DNA of 64,000 nucleotides. It comes from Onthophagus taurus (Eukaryota; Arthropoda; Insecta; Coleoptera; Scarabaeidae). The translations under genes and the position numbers were made by a program. The notes under the pieces were generated by a model, which was given only the letters and a program-made list of their open reading frames with translations, was not told the origin of the DNA and did no database searches. Position 1 is the stretch's first letter. Each line of letters opens with the position of its first letter. Positions 47,596 through 59,900 of the stretch are shown here, in pieces. The stretch spans positions 6,269,501 through 6,333,500 of the forward strand of contig NC_091970.1 of NCBI RefSeq assembly GCF_036711975.1. The letters run 5' to 3'.

Positions 47596-48398
47596 TCTTC
47601 CATGGAATGTTTATTTCATCGCATTGCAATGTAGTAGACGAAGAAAGATCGCTTCCTTTATGAAGAGAAAGTTTTCTTGAAAACAACATTATGTTTCACT
47701 GAAAACAACCTTATATTGTTGCAATTTTGTTACTACAAAGTTGATCAAATTTAAGGAAAACATCAAAACAAACAACATTTTCTTAAACATCAGAAAATTT
47801 TAACCTAATTTTATGTACCACACCCTTTATCTATCATAAAATTCACGTTTAAAAACAAAGATGGCGTAATAATTAGTGTTTTGTTTTCGGCCATCTTGAT
47901 TTTTTAGAAATAAAGATATCTTGGGGGTCAAAGCACTTAGATATGTCGAGTTTGGGCTCATTTGACGTGTTTTTTAATTATTTACTATAATATTTAGAAA
48001 TTATTTGTTTTCCCCCCAACTTCTTTGTCTTAATATCTCGGAACTATATTATTTAATGTTTAAAAAAAAAATAACGAGGTACTATATATTACGAACGAGA
48101 TTAATTTTTAGTCCTATTTGTGATAAAAAATTTCCCAACTCATCCATTTAAAAAAAAATACTTTAATGATTTATATCGTTGTATAAATTCGTTGTATAGG
48201 TACCTTGGTTTAATATTACATTTTTATCATTTCATATCGTTTATGATAAGCTGGATTAAATCCATCCACACTTTCTCGTTGGACTTTGCCCTTGAGCCAC
48301 ACAATTATAAACGTTGACATTCTATAAATACACTTCAGTGTTAAAGCGTCGCGCACGCATGTAATTCTCCTTTAAAAACGGTGTTTTTATTTTTTAAC
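47596..48398. other. Intergenic between retroelement and ACADM
   Basis: No gene seen. The 65-codon frame at 48120-48317 has no domain. The last 100 bp should include the ACADM promoter; 'tctataaata' at about 48321 is a possible TATA box, some 75 bp before the ATG. Confidence 0.45.
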
Positions 48399-49938
48399 AT
48401 GGCCCATTTAAATAAGGTAAACAAGTATTTAAACGAATTTAAAAAATGTTTCTTAATTAATTTATTTTAGATTTTTAAAACATGTTTGAAACCATCGTTG
48501 AGAGCCTTTTCTTCCACACCATCATCAATTGGATATAATTTTGAGTTATCTGATAGTCAAAGAGAAATCCACGAATTAATAAAGAAATTCGTTAAAGACG
48601 AAATAATTCCTAAAGCAGCTCATTATGATAAAACGGGGGAATATCCTTGGCCGATTTTTAAGGGAATGTGGAAGTTGGGGTTAGCAAATAGGCACATTCC
48701 AGCTGAATTTGGTAAATTATACAAAAATAAATTACGCGTTTTTTGTATCAAAGGTCAAAGTGTTTAATGTTGTTATGAATTTTATCTAACAGATAATTAT
48801 TAGATAACTAAGCTTAAATAATATCAAATAATAGGATATCTTTAATTGAAGGAAACACCGAATTAACCGCTTTCGAATCTGGTTTAATCGACGAAGAACT
48901 CGGCTTCGGATGCAGCGGGATTCAAACTGCAGTATCCGGAACTAATTTAGGGGTATATTTCAATAAAAAAATCAAAATCGTTTAAATAAAATTAACTTTT
49001 TAGCAAGCACCGATTATTATGGCCGCAAATAAAGAGCAAAAGAAAAAATATCTAGGTAGATTAATCGACGAACCTATTGTAGCGGTAAGTTTTAACAAAA
49101 CAAATTTTATTTATCTAAAATTTAATTTACAAAGGCTTACGCTGTAACTGAACCATCAGGAGGTTCCGATGTAAACGCCGTTCGAACTAAAGCCGAGAAA
49201 AAAGGCGACGAATACATCCTAAACGGCCAAAAAATGTGGATAACCAACGGTGGAGTCGCAAATTGGTACTTTGTTTTAGCACGAACCCATCCTGACCCGA
49301 AATGTCCCGCGAACAAAGCATTCACAGGTTTTATCGTTGAAAGAGATTGGCCTGGGGTAATCCCCGGAAGGAAAGAACAAAATATGGGGCAAAGGGCGTC
49401 AGATACGCGGGGAATCACCTTCGAAGATGTTCGAATTCCCAAAGAAAATGTGTTAATCGGCGAAGGAGCCGGTTTTAAAATCGCCATGTCGACATTCGAC
49501 AAAACAAGACCTTCAGTTGCAGCTGCCGCAACTGGTTTAGCAGCTCGAGCTTTACACGAAGCTTCAAAATACGCTTTAGAAAGAAAAGCTTTTGGCGTCC
49601 CAATAGCCCACCATCAAGCCATCGCTTTCAAATTGGCCGATATGGCGATTAATGTTGAATTGGCTCGTTTGGGATGGAAAAAAGGTGCTTGGGAAACCGA
49701 TTGCGGGATAAGAAATAGTTACTCAGCTTCGATCGCTAAATGTTTCGCCGGAGACATTGCGAATCAATGTGCTTCAGATGCTGTTCAAATCTTTGGAGGA
49801 AACGGCTTTAATAGTGAATATCCCGTTGAAAAGTTGATGAGGGACGCGAAAATTTTCCAAATTTATGAGGGAACCGCTGAAATTCAGAGACTTGTCATTT
49901 CTAGGCATATTCTTAGTGCTGCTAAAGATTTGGCTTAA
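48399..49938 (+). CDS. ACADM: Medium-chain specific acyl-CoA dehydrogenase, mitochondrial
   Basis: Flavoprotein of mitochondrial beta-oxidation that introduces the first double bond into medium-chain acyl-CoA and passes electrons to ETF. Five exons: 48399-48416, 48471-48711, 48852-48952, 49004-49084 and 49135-49938. All borders are GT...AG, total 414 residues (mammalian enzyme about 421). The leader [20 protein letters not shown] is basic, as expected for mitochondrial import. Seen: '[12 protein letters not shown]' and '[17 protein letters not shown]' (FAD and substrate binding), '[20 protein letters not shown]', 'ALERKAFG', '[20 protein letters not shown]' and the catalytic glutamate in '[10 protein letters not shown]'. 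The third exon acceptor is chosen at 48851, since the upstream AG at about 48836 would bring a stop. The tiny 18-nt first exon is an inference from frame and leader. Confidence 0.94.
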
Positions 49939-50231
49939 AAATTAATGTTCTTAAACTTCGTTTATTCTTAATTGTTGGGTATTATTTATCAAGATGATTT
50001 ATTTTATATACTTAAATAAACAAATCTAATAAATATTTTGATTTAATCCGTTTTGTTTTTATAAAGCAAAAATAACCCAACTCAAGGTTTAAAATGTTAA
50101 AAATAAGGAAGAAAAGTGGAGGGGAAGGTCAGGATTATTAAATAACGTTATAAATGTTGATTAAGATCGAGTATTTAGATGTATAAAGTCGAACTTTCGA
50201 CGAATCCTCCAAGAATATTAATTTTTAACAT

Positions 50232-50321
50232 CCTTCGATAGCTCAGTTGGTAGAGCGGTGGACTGTAGAAGATTTGAAAGTTGAAATCCATAGGTCGCTG
50301 GTTCAAATCCGGCTCGAAGGA
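50232..50321 (+). tRNA. tRNA-Tyr (GUA) with a 17-nt intron
   Basis: The acceptor stem CCTTCGA pairs with TCGAAGG, discriminator A at 50321. D-arm GCTC...GAGC. The anticodon stem GTGGA/TCCAT encloses loop CTGTAGA, with anticodon GTA at 50265-50267. T-arm 'GCTGGTTCAAATCCGGC'. The intron 'aagatttgaaagttgaa' (50269-50285) lies one base 3' of the anticodon, the standard place. The matching A-box 'TAGCTCAGTTGG' and B-box 'GGTTCAAATCC' are present. A T6 pol III terminator follows at 50324-50329. Confidence 0.97.
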
Positions 50322-50564
50322 GCTTTTTTGTTGCTGTGGGTTGTTAAATTTTATATTACAAAGTTAGGTTGCTATAGGAGAGTGATTTGAAGTAAGACAA
50401 GTTGAAAATGAATGACAGGAAGATTACCGGAACCATCGAACTCTTTGACAACCTCAAAATCAATAATTAATGAAGCTAATACCATTCATTGAAACTTAGT
50501 TAGAGCAGAAAGGCAATTAAAAACTATGTTTTTCACATCAAAAATTTGTTTATATCATTTATAC
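50322..50564. other. tRNA terminator and spacer
   Basis: A T6 run just after the tRNA should end pol III transcription. The remainder shows nothing. Confidence 0.6.
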
Positions 50565-52935
50565 GAATAATTGATCCTTCAAGAAATGGATTTTATAAGA
50601 ATTTTTAAAACTTAAATGACGAAAATGGTAAAATTCGAAAAAATTGTCGATCATTTCAAAAATTTATTTCTCAAAAACAAAAAGTTATTTTTCAAAACGG
50701 ATTGTTGCATTAAAAAGAGGATACTTTAATTAATAATTGGTGATATTTCCACAAGAATCCTTCAAGAAATTAATTTTATAGCGAATTTTGAAAATTATCG
50801 ATGAAAATTGCAACATCGAAAATTTTATCAAAACTTCAACTATTGTTTTCTCAAAAACTAAAAGTAATTTTTCAAAACGGGTTGGTTCATTGGAAAGAGG
50901 ACACTTTTATTAACACTTTGGGAAATTTTCATACTCATATTCCAAGAAATAGATTTTATACGAATTTTTAAAACTTAATCGGCGAAAATTACAAAATTCG
51001 AAAAAATTGTTTATTTCAAAAATTTATTTCTCAAGAACTAAAAGTGATTTTTCAAAACGGCTTTTTGCATTAAAAAGAGGATACTTTAATTAATAATTGG
51101 TGATATTTCTACAAGGATCCTTCAAGAAATGAATTTTATAGCAAATTTTGAAAATTATCGATGAAAATTGCAACATCGAAAATTTTATCAAAACTTCAAA
51201 TATTGTTTTCTCAAAAACTAAAAGTAATTTTTCAAAACGGGTTGGTTTATTGGAAAGAGGACACTTTTATTAACACTTTGGGAAGTTTTCATACTCATAT
51301 TCCAAGAAATGGATTTTATACGAATTTTTAAAACTTAATCGGCGAAAATTACAAAATTCGAAAAAATTGTTTATTTCAAAAATTTATTTCTCAAAAACTA
51401 AAAGTGATTTTTCAAAACGGCTTTTTGCATTAAAAAGAGGATGCTTTAATTAATAATTGGTGATATTTCCACAAGGATCCTTCAAGAAATGAATTTTATA
51501 GCGAATTTTGAAAATTATCGATGAAAATTGCAGCATCGAAAATTTTATCAAAACTTCAAATATTGTTTTCTCAAAAACTAAAAGTTATTTTTCAAAATGA
51601 GTTGGTTCATTGGAAAGAGGACACTTTTATTAACACTTTGAGAAATTTTCATACTCATATTCCAAGAAATCGATTTTATACGAATTTTTAAAACTTAATC
51701 GGCGAAAATTGCAAAATTCGAAAAAATTGTCGATTATTTCAAAAATTTATTTCTCAAAAACTAAAAGTGATTTTTCAAAACGGCTTTTTGCATTAAAAAG
51801 AAGATACTTTGATTAATAATTGGTGATATTTCCGCAAGGATCCTTCAAGAAATTAATTTTATAGCGAATTTTGAAAATTATCGATGAAAATTGCAGCATC
51901 GAAAATTTTATCAAAACTTCAAATATTATTTTCTCAAAAACTAAAAGTAATTTTTCAAAACGTATTAGTTCATTGGAAAGAGGACACTTTTATTAACACT
52001 TTGGGAAATTTTCATACTCATATTCCAAGAAATAGATTTTATACGAATTTTTAAAGCTTAATCGGCGAAAATTACAAAATTCGAAAAAATTGTTTATTTC
52101 AAAAATTTATTTCTCAAAAACTAAAAGTGATTTTTCAAAACGGCTTTTTGCATTACAAAGAGGATACTTTAATTAATAATTGGTGATATTTCCACAAGGA
52201 TCCTTCAAGAAATTAATTTTATAGCGAATTTTGAAAATTATCGATGAAAATTGCAACATCGAAAATTTTATCAAAACTTCAAATATTGTTTTCTCAAAAA
52301 CTAAATGTTATTTTTTCAAAACGGGTTGGTTCATTGGAAAGAGAACACTTTTATTAACACTTTGGGAAATTTTCATACTCATATTCCAAGAAATAAATTT
52401 TATACGAATTTTTAAAGCTTAATCAGCGAAAATTGCAAAATTCAAAAAAAAAATCATTTCAAAAATTTATTTCTCGAAAACTAAAAGCGATTTTCCAAAA
52501 CGTCTTTTTGCATGCAAAAGAGCAAACTTTAATTAATAATTGGTGATATTTCCACAAAGATCCTTCAAGAAATTAATTTTATAGCGAATTTTGAAAATTA
52601 TCGATTAAAATTGCAACATTGAAAATTTTATCAAAACTTGAAATATTGTTTTCTCAAAAACTAAAAGTTATTTTTCAAAACGGGTTGGTTCATTGGAAAG
52701 AGGATACTTATATTAACACATTGGGAAATTTTCATACTCATATTCCAAGAAATGGATTTTATTCGAATTTTTAAAACTTAATCGGCGAAAATTGCAAAAT
52801 TCGAAAAAAATCATTTCAAAAATTTATTTCTCGAAAACTAAAAGCGATTTTCTAAAACGCCTTTTTGCATTAGAAGGAGGATACTTTAATTAATAATTGA
52901 TGATATTTCCCCAAGGATCCTTCAAGAAATTAATT
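50565..52935 (+). repeat. BamHI satellite, second array (about 6.5 units)
   Basis: Same dimeric 362-bp unit and orientation as 6092-11200. GGATCC is kept in most units ('acaaggatccttcaagaaat' at about 51112, 51474 and onward). The last units are more diverged ('tctcgaaaactaaaagcga'). Confidence 0.93.
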
Positions 52936-53380
52936 TTTTGTTTTTTATTACATATAATGTTGAGATATTTGAAATAAATCCTTATAATTTATTTGAGAAA
53001 AGTTTGAAAATAATCTCTTGAGAATACAACGAGAAAGTGGTAGAACTTTTAAAAACTAATTGGATTTAAAAGAAAAGATCTATTTGGAAAAAAAGGATCG
53101 TAATTACGTTCTCTGCGTTAATTCGAATAGTTAATTGGTGTATTCATTACGAACAGCTCTAGATTTAGTAGAGTGTGAAAGTGTGTAAAAATAAGCTCGA
53201 ATTTAAATTTCGACGTGAAAATTACAGATAATCCTTCTACTTAATCACATTTAGTAGAGCGTGGTTTCCTACAACTTCTCTTTTTCTTGGGTTAATTAGC
53301 ATTGACAATTTCTAAAATCTACAATTACAATTTTTATTCCTATATTAGTATTATATTAGTATTACAGTACGGTGGCAAAT
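52936..53380. other. Intergenic, 3' side of CFAP276-like gene
   Basis: AT-rich with no feature recognised apart from a loosely repeated word 'tttagtagagtgtgaaagtg' / 'tttagtagagcgtgg' at 53166 and 53250. Confidence 0.45.
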
Positions 53381-54060
53381 TTAGTAATAATAAGCGCTTC
53401 CATCACTATCATGTCTTGAATAACCAGCGTTAGTTTGTGGGGAATGATGGCCAGAATTCATCAACTTTATGTTGCTGGGATGTCGTCTTTCTTTAATTCC
53501 TCCGATAAATACGGGATGTGACTAAGATGTATTAAAAGAATTAATTTAAATTTATTGATATAATTAAATTTTAATCTTACTTCGTTATATTTTTTATAAG
53601 CAATTGGTTTTCCGTGACATGCAACAGCAGCAGCTGCACTTATAGCATCCCTTTCTGGTTTAATATCCCTCGTATTCCTTAACCTTCTCCATGTATCTAT
53701 ATTTAAAGTTTCTTTTTGTAAAACAACATCTACCTTGTCGCTAAATAATTCCTCATCTGGATTGTAAGCTGATTGTAAGCGAAAATCTAAGACATCTTTT
53801 GGAATAAGATTTCTAAAAACCCCACACTTTAAAGTTCAAGCTTTTTAAACAAGACACACTTACGGAAATGCGTGAAAATGCGCATATCTTCTTGCACTAC
53901 ATAAAGTTTGACAACCATATAATCGATCGAAACACGATAACCCCTCAGACCAAGCTGTTCCGATTGCGGCCTTACCAACTTTTGGAAACGGTTTAACAAG
54001 TTCACCTTCTGATCCTATAAACGGTGTAGGTCCACGATTTCTAACTCTGGTAATCGCCAT
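53381..54060 (-). CDS. CFAP276: Cilia- and flagella-associated protein 276-like
   Basis: Likely microtubule inner protein of axonemal doublets. Three exons: 53864-54060, 53581-53812 and 53381-53521, GT...AG borders, 189 residues. The ATG at 54058-54060 is the first in frame (MAITRVRNRGPTPFIG). The family is recognised from exon 2, 'IPKDVLDFRLQSAYN' followed by 'VVLQKETLNIDTWRR', and the end, 'HHSPQTNAGYSRHDSDG'. These match the core and tail of vertebrate C1orf194/CFAP276 as I remember them. There are no transmembrane or catalytic motifs, as expected. It is transcribed away from a DUF4485 gene, with 241 bp between the two ATGs, and that partner family is also tied to centrosome or cilium. If the assignment is right, expression should be testis- and chordotonal-biased. 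Confidence 0.82.
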
Positions 54061-54301
54061 TTTTAACAAAAAAGATGTTTCAAGACATTAACCCCCCGAA
54101 AAAAAAAAATTTACCCAATCAACTGTCAAAATCTAAAATAAGAACGAATTTTTTGAAAATTCATAGTAACCAAACCCAGGTAACCATCGAATTAACAACT
54201 ATTACGTCCCTATTGATTTTTGGTAAAGACGCGGACAAAAAATTTCGTTGTGACATATTTTTTAAGAAATGTTATGGATGTGAGATGAGCAAAAGGAAAA
54301 A
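54061..54301. promoter_or_regulatory. Shared divergent promoter with RFX-like half-sites
   Basis: The 241 bp between two head-to-head ATGs must hold both promoters. Two half-sites of the RFX X-box, GTAACC (54166-54171) and GGTAAC (54179-54184), lie 7 bp apart in inverted orientation. The canonical spacing is 0-3 bp, so this is only suggestive. Confidence 0.4.
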
Positions 54302-54789
54302 ATGGCGTTCGGTGGTCATCCTAATATTGATGTCTACGATGAGGAGTTCAACAATTATTTAAATATCGCTAAAGGTCTTATACGAAAAATTAAAAGAGGG
54401 GGTGGTAAGAACTTTTAACCATATTTTTAATTCCTTTGATTAAAATTTTAAAATCAGATCGAAGAATCTGCACAAAATGGATTACAAAACTATGCAAATT
54501 AGAATCGGACGACCCACAAGTAAAGAAAAATCGAAACGAATTTTTCAAATACATGCTTGTCATCCTTCATCGGTCGCTCGACGAAAAACCGAAATTTCAC
54601 GAGATGCCACAATACAACGCAAAGCACGAGAAGCTTAATGAAAGCTTGGGGGGTAAAACTTTTATGAGTCGATGGTCGCAGGATAAAAGAACTTACGTCG
54701 CGGTTAAACCTATCCCGCAAGGAGGAGCTTTGGTTTATATGGCTGTCGCCAAAGAGCCAAATATGGGATGGGAATATGGTCGTCATTAA
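54302..54789 (+). CDS. DUF4485 domain protein (CEP112-like N-terminal domain)
   Basis: Two exons, 54302-54404 and 54458-54789, joined in phase 1 (Asp codon), giving 144 residues. The core 'YDEEFNNYLNIAKGLIRKI', 'RICTKWITKLCKL', 'KKNRNEFFKYMLVILHRSL' and 'KPKFHEMP' follows the pattern of the DUF4485 domain found at the N-terminus of CEP112 and in short stand-alone proteins: an acidic helix, a CxxWIxKL helix and an RNxxxxxLLxxL helix. No coiled coil follows, so this is a stand-alone version. The C-terminal part (MSRWSQDKRTYVAVKPIPQG) is conserved-looking but unknown. Role unknown, probably centriole or cilium by family and by its divergent partner. Confidence 0.75.
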
Positions 54790-55390
54790 TTATTGTATTT
54801 ATATTTTTTTGAACAGATTGTTAAAAGTGAAAAATCGTAAATAAATAAAACTTGAATTTGTCATTTTTTGTTGATCAAATCAAGTTAAAAAAAGGAATTA
54901 ATGAAAAAAATAACTCTTAAGTAGCCAATTAAAGTTTAAATACCGAATGTAATTACTTAATTGCAACTTATTAATTGTGAAGTACGAATTCTTATAAATT
55001 TATGGATGTTGTGGTTGATTATGGCGGAATTGCGTTTGCTCGTGACTTTACGGTGAGCAATTATGCAATAACTTTGCAATGTATTACTGTTATTCGTTAA
55101 AAAATTCAATTAGATTGCATGAGCAATTTACTTTATTAATTAATATAAAATAAACTGAATTGGTTATCTAATTTTGTTTAATTCAAAATTAGATTGATAT
55201 GAGATATTTTGAGCATATTGCTTAAATCTGTAAATAGCAGTTCTCTATAATATGCAAATGTAAAGGAGATAGGCCAAGCAGAACATCCATTGCTACTAAT
55301 TTGATAACAATCATTAATTTTACGAAGTAAAGAATTTTGATGCAACTTCATCTACCTTTCTGAATCGATATGTAAGCACATTGACAGGGA
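54790..55390. other. Intergenic, AT-rich
   Basis: This begins with the DUF4485 3' end (AATAAA at about 54842). No gene or repeat recognised. Confidence 0.5.
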
Positions 55391-55391
55391 A

Positions 55392-55565
55392 TTATAAATT
55401 AAAGAGAAACAGAAATAAGCCGTGCGAGGAGAGGGGGTTTGGTCCAATTTGGTTGGTGTTTGTTCTAGACTGGACGTCGCGCCTTTTTTTCGTATGTAAG
55501 TAAACTAAAGGCACGACGTCCAGTCTAGAACATACACGATCTTTTCTGATTGGCCGAAATGATTA
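55392..55565. repeat. Hairpin element 1 beside inverted satellite
   Basis: Stem GTTCTAGACTGGACGTCGCG and 'cctt' against 'aaaggcacgacgtccagtct' and 'agaac', 24 of 25 bp paired, loop about 25 nt. The leading text 'agaaataagccgtgcgagga' also leads hairpin 2 at 63640-63805. Confidence 0.8.
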
Positions 55566-55835
55566 AATCTAGCTCCATTTGTTACTTCCTATATTTCATC
55601 CTACAAGCTATCATCATATACTCTTTATATTATTTAACATTAACAAGAATAAAATATAATATATTTTTGTTAACTTTTTTCACTGAATACAACTTTATTT
55701 ATATCTGATTTGTCTTTAGCAACTTGATTGTAACAATCTCAATACGATACATAAAATCTCTTGTTACAGTTTCGTCTAGTTTTCTTCTCTTCGCTTGTAA
55801 TTCATCATCACATTCATTACTAATAGAACTGTCGC
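55566..55835. other. Spacer between hairpin 1 and inverted satellite
   Basis: AT-rich, no feature. It ends in 'gctgttatcactttcg', the reverse complement of the array end at 11200. Confidence 0.45.
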
Positions 55836-56640
55836 TGTTATCACTTTCGATTATTAATTAAAGTATCCTCATTTTAATGCAAAAAGTCGTTTTGAAAAAT
55901 CACTTTTAGTTTTTGAGAAATAAATTTTTGAAATAATCGACAATTTTTTCGAATTTTGCAATTTTCGCCGATTAAGTTTTAAAAATTCGTATCAAATCCA
56001 TTTCTTGGAATATGAGTATGAGAATTTGCCAAAGTGTCAATAAAAGTATCCTCTTTCCAATGAACTAATACGATTTGAAAAATTACTTTTAGTTTTTGAG
56101 AAAACAATATTTGAAGTTTTGATAAAATTTTCGATGCTGCAGTTTTCATCGATAATTTTCAAAATTCGCTATAAAATTAATTTCTTGAAGGATTCTTGTG
56201 GAAATATCACTAATTATTAATTAAAGTATGCTCTTTTGAATGCAAAAAGTCGTTTTAGAAAATCGCTTTTATTTTTTGAGAAATAAATTTTTGAAATGAT
56301 TTTTTTCGAATTTTGCAATTTTCGCCGATTAAGTTTTAAAAATTCGTATAAAATCGATTTCTTGGAATATGAGTATGAAAATTTCTCAAAGTGTTAATAA
56401 AAGTGTCCTCTTTCCAATGAACCAACTCATTTTGAAAAATAACTTTTAGTTTTTGAGAAAACAATATTTGAAGTTTTGATAAAATTTTCGATGCTGCAAT
56501 TTTCATCGATAATTTTCAAAATTCGCTATGAAGTTAATTTCTTGAAGGATCTTTGTGCAAATATCACCAATTATTAATTATAGTATCCTCTTTCTTATGC
56601 AAAAAGACGTTTTGAAAAATTACTTTTAGTTCCATTACTA
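55836..56640 (-). repeat. BamHI satellite, inverted array (about 2 units)
   Basis: Reverse complement of the dimeric unit: 'attaattaaagtatcctc', 'cgttttgaaaaatcactttt', 'ccaatgaaccaactcatttt'. It is the only complete array in this orientation in the window. Confidence 0.92.
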
Positions 56641-56965
56641 TAAAAGAAAAAAATAAAATGATAAAGATGTCAAAGATGATGTCAAAGAGACAAATGTCTA
56701 TTTTATTTATTATTAATATTTACCTTTGAGTTTATTTGAATCTAAAAATTCTAGCTAAATTATTTTTAACGATTTACATATGTTAATAAAGTGACGGAAT
56801 TAATTTTATCTGTAAGTGCGATTCATTCTTAATTTAAATCTTGATTTAATCTAAATTGAAACAAAATCCAACTATAATTACAAAATCTAATTTTATGATA
56901 ACATTCTATTTCAGCCATTTTTATTATTTATTAAAAAAATTAAAGAAATAATTTTTAATTGAAAC
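56641..56965. other. Upstream region of the Cys-rich gene
   Basis: AT-rich, presumed promoter and 5' UTR of the gene starting at 56966. No named site seen. Confidence 0.45.
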
Positions 56966-59900
56966 ATGCAATACAAAAATAATTCAAAACCAACATCAAC
57001 CAAATGTTGCCTCTATGATAATTGGAAACCTTGGGCACAAAAAGTACAAGGAAAAAATCAAGAAAATAATCGTTTTTGGGGCATTGTTGAGGCACCTTAC
57101 AAATATTGGGAACGCAAACCAAGATCGAATTTACCGAAACCTTTTTTCGATGGCCAAAATAATTTTCAACAAACCAGGCAAAGACTCGTTCTAAAAAATC
57201 GATTGGGTTCGGAACAAAATGAATCGAAAATTGTTCCAGTTCAATCGAAAAGAAGCATCCCGAATCACGCTTTAATGAAAAATTTACTCAGTGGGTTAAG
57301 TATTTTCGACGACGAGAAATTACCGGCCACTCAAAGCTCAATTTATAGGTTGTTTTATTTACATATATTTATAAATTTTTTATTTGGTAATGCAAATTAT
57401 TTTAATTATTTAGGCATAAATCATTGGGGAATTTAAAGGAATTTACCCCGAAAAATTACGAAATAAAACCCAGCGTAAAAAGCAGCATTGATTTCACCGA
57501 ATCCTCCCAATTAAGACGCGATTTTAACGAGGAAGATTTTAGGAAATACTGCAGAAATTACGCTAAAGTATCGTTACATAATCATTTAATTGAAACCCCC
57601 GAAAATTATTTCGCCCCTAAAACTTGCACCGACAAAAGATGTCCGTTTAATCACCACAACAAGAACGTAGGGGATGGATGTTTTTTTAAAAAGCATTCAA
57701 AATTCTTCGGGGATGAGAGGTAAAGATAAATATAAAATCAATAAATAAAAAAAAATCATTTAATCAAATTTATTTGTCAGCAAATTGACGTATTGCCTTC
57801 ATAAAAGAAACATCGTTCAAGAACGCAAACGATTTTTTGAAAGAAAAGAGAAAGATATGCAAGAAGAGTGTCGTCTTAGCAAGTATAAACCGCCGTTACA
57901 ATTTTTTTCCACCAATTTACCGGTGGAAATGAAAACTCCTTGTTACAATAACGAAAGTGTAATGGAACTTTATAGAAATGCAAAAATCGTGGGAAGCGCC
58001 ACGACGATTTCGCGAAGTAAACACTCAAGAATGAAACTAAACCAACATTTAGAACCGAAACAAATCGAACTTTTCCATCCCGATTATAACTTTGATAACA
58101 AAAGTAGCAGCGGAGATTTTAGACAATCAATCATCGATAGCATCCGCACGAAAATCTTTAAATCTCCATCGTCGTTTTCCGAAGAAGACGATTACTTCGA
58201 TTCCCACTCAAATAAATTTCCTAAATTTCCGAAAGAAACCAGAAAAGCGATGTCGATCATTATGAATAAACAGAAAAAGAATTGCCGATGTTGCAAAACG
58301 AAACAATGTTTTAACGTTGAGACTCAAACGAGTCCGGTTTCTTCGAAAAATTCGGTTTGTTATTATAAAGGATTACCTTGCACGAAAAATTTGTTGTGTA
58401 AAAGAGGCTATCATAATGGGAGGTGCGAAGAAGAAATTGTAATTTCGAGGAAATTGGAAAGTATTTGTAGCGGGGATTGTTGTTGTAAAAGAGATCAACA
58501 TTCATCGGAAGTTTGTAAGTATTTTTTTTAAAAGTGTATTAAGAGGAAATGAGTTTAATGAGTGTAATGATGTGTGAAATTGATTGGTTTAAAATAAATT
58601 AATTATTAATAAATTAATTAAAATAAATTGCTTATAAAAGTATTCTTAATCTTCTTTAATTAAAGATTAAATCATTTCTAATTTGCATGGTTGAAATGTT
58701 TTAAAACTTATTTATCAATTTGAACCTTTTAGCACTAACGCAAATGTTGTGCATATCTTCAGAAGACTAAAGTGCTTCTAGAAAACTAAATATTGTTTGT
58801 AAAAACTACTTGCTGCATGCAGAAGGATATGTACTACTTGCAAATAACTTCAACTGCTTACAGAAGATTACTCCTAATGGGGGAGAGTAGATGCAGCTTG
58901 CAGAGGATTAATTAATACTTGCTAATGAGTAGACACTGTTTGCAAAAAACTAAGTACCGTTTGCAGAAGACCATAGAAGACTAAATATTGTTCTAAAAAT
59001 TAGTACAGAAGACTATTTATTGTTTGTAAATGACTAGACACTGCTTATGGAAGACTAGATACTGCTAATCAAAGACTAACGTTGCTAATAGAATTACATA
59101 CTGCTCTAAAAGACTAGTTATTGCGTACAAAACCTAAATATTGTTTTAAGAGGATAACTTACTGCTTGCAAAAGGTTAGACACTACTAAATACTGTTCTA
59201 GATCTAATTTTTTGCATTAAAAACAGGATACTTTAATTAATAATTGGTGATATTTCCACAAGGAACCTCCAAGAAATTAATTTTATAGCGAATTTTGAAA
59301 ATTATCGATGAAAATTGCAACATCGAAAATTTTATCAAAACTTCAAATATTTTTAACACTTTTATTAACACTTTGGGAAATTTGCATACTCATATTCCAA
59401 GAAATGGATTTTATACGAATTTTTAGAACTTAATCGGCGAAAATTGCAAAATTCGAAAAATGTTTCGATCATTTCAAAAATGTATTTCTCAAAAATTAAA
59501 AGCGATTTTTCAAAACGGCTTTTTGCATTAAAAAGAGGATACTTTAATTAATAATTGGTGATATTTCCACAAGGATCCTTCAAGAAATGAATTTTATAGC
59601 GAATTTTGAAAATTATCGATGAAAATTGCAACATCGAAAATTTTATCAAAACTTCAAATATTGCTTTCTCAAAAACTAAAAGTTATTTTTCAAAACGGGT
59701 TGGATCATTGGAAAGAGGACACTTTTATTAACACTTTGGAAAATTTTCATACTCATATTCCAAGAAATGGATTTTATACGAATTTTTAAAACTTAATCGG
59801 CGAAAATTGTAGAATTCGAAACAATTATCGATCATTTAAAAAATTTATTTCTCAAAAACTAAAAGCTATTTTTCAAAACGGCTTTTTGCATTAAAAGGAG

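Noticed and set aside
54075..54362. 95-codon plus-strand frame overlapping the DUF4485 start
   Set aside because: It is in another frame, runs through the bidirectional promoter and has no domain; the ATG at 54302 gives the recognisable protein.
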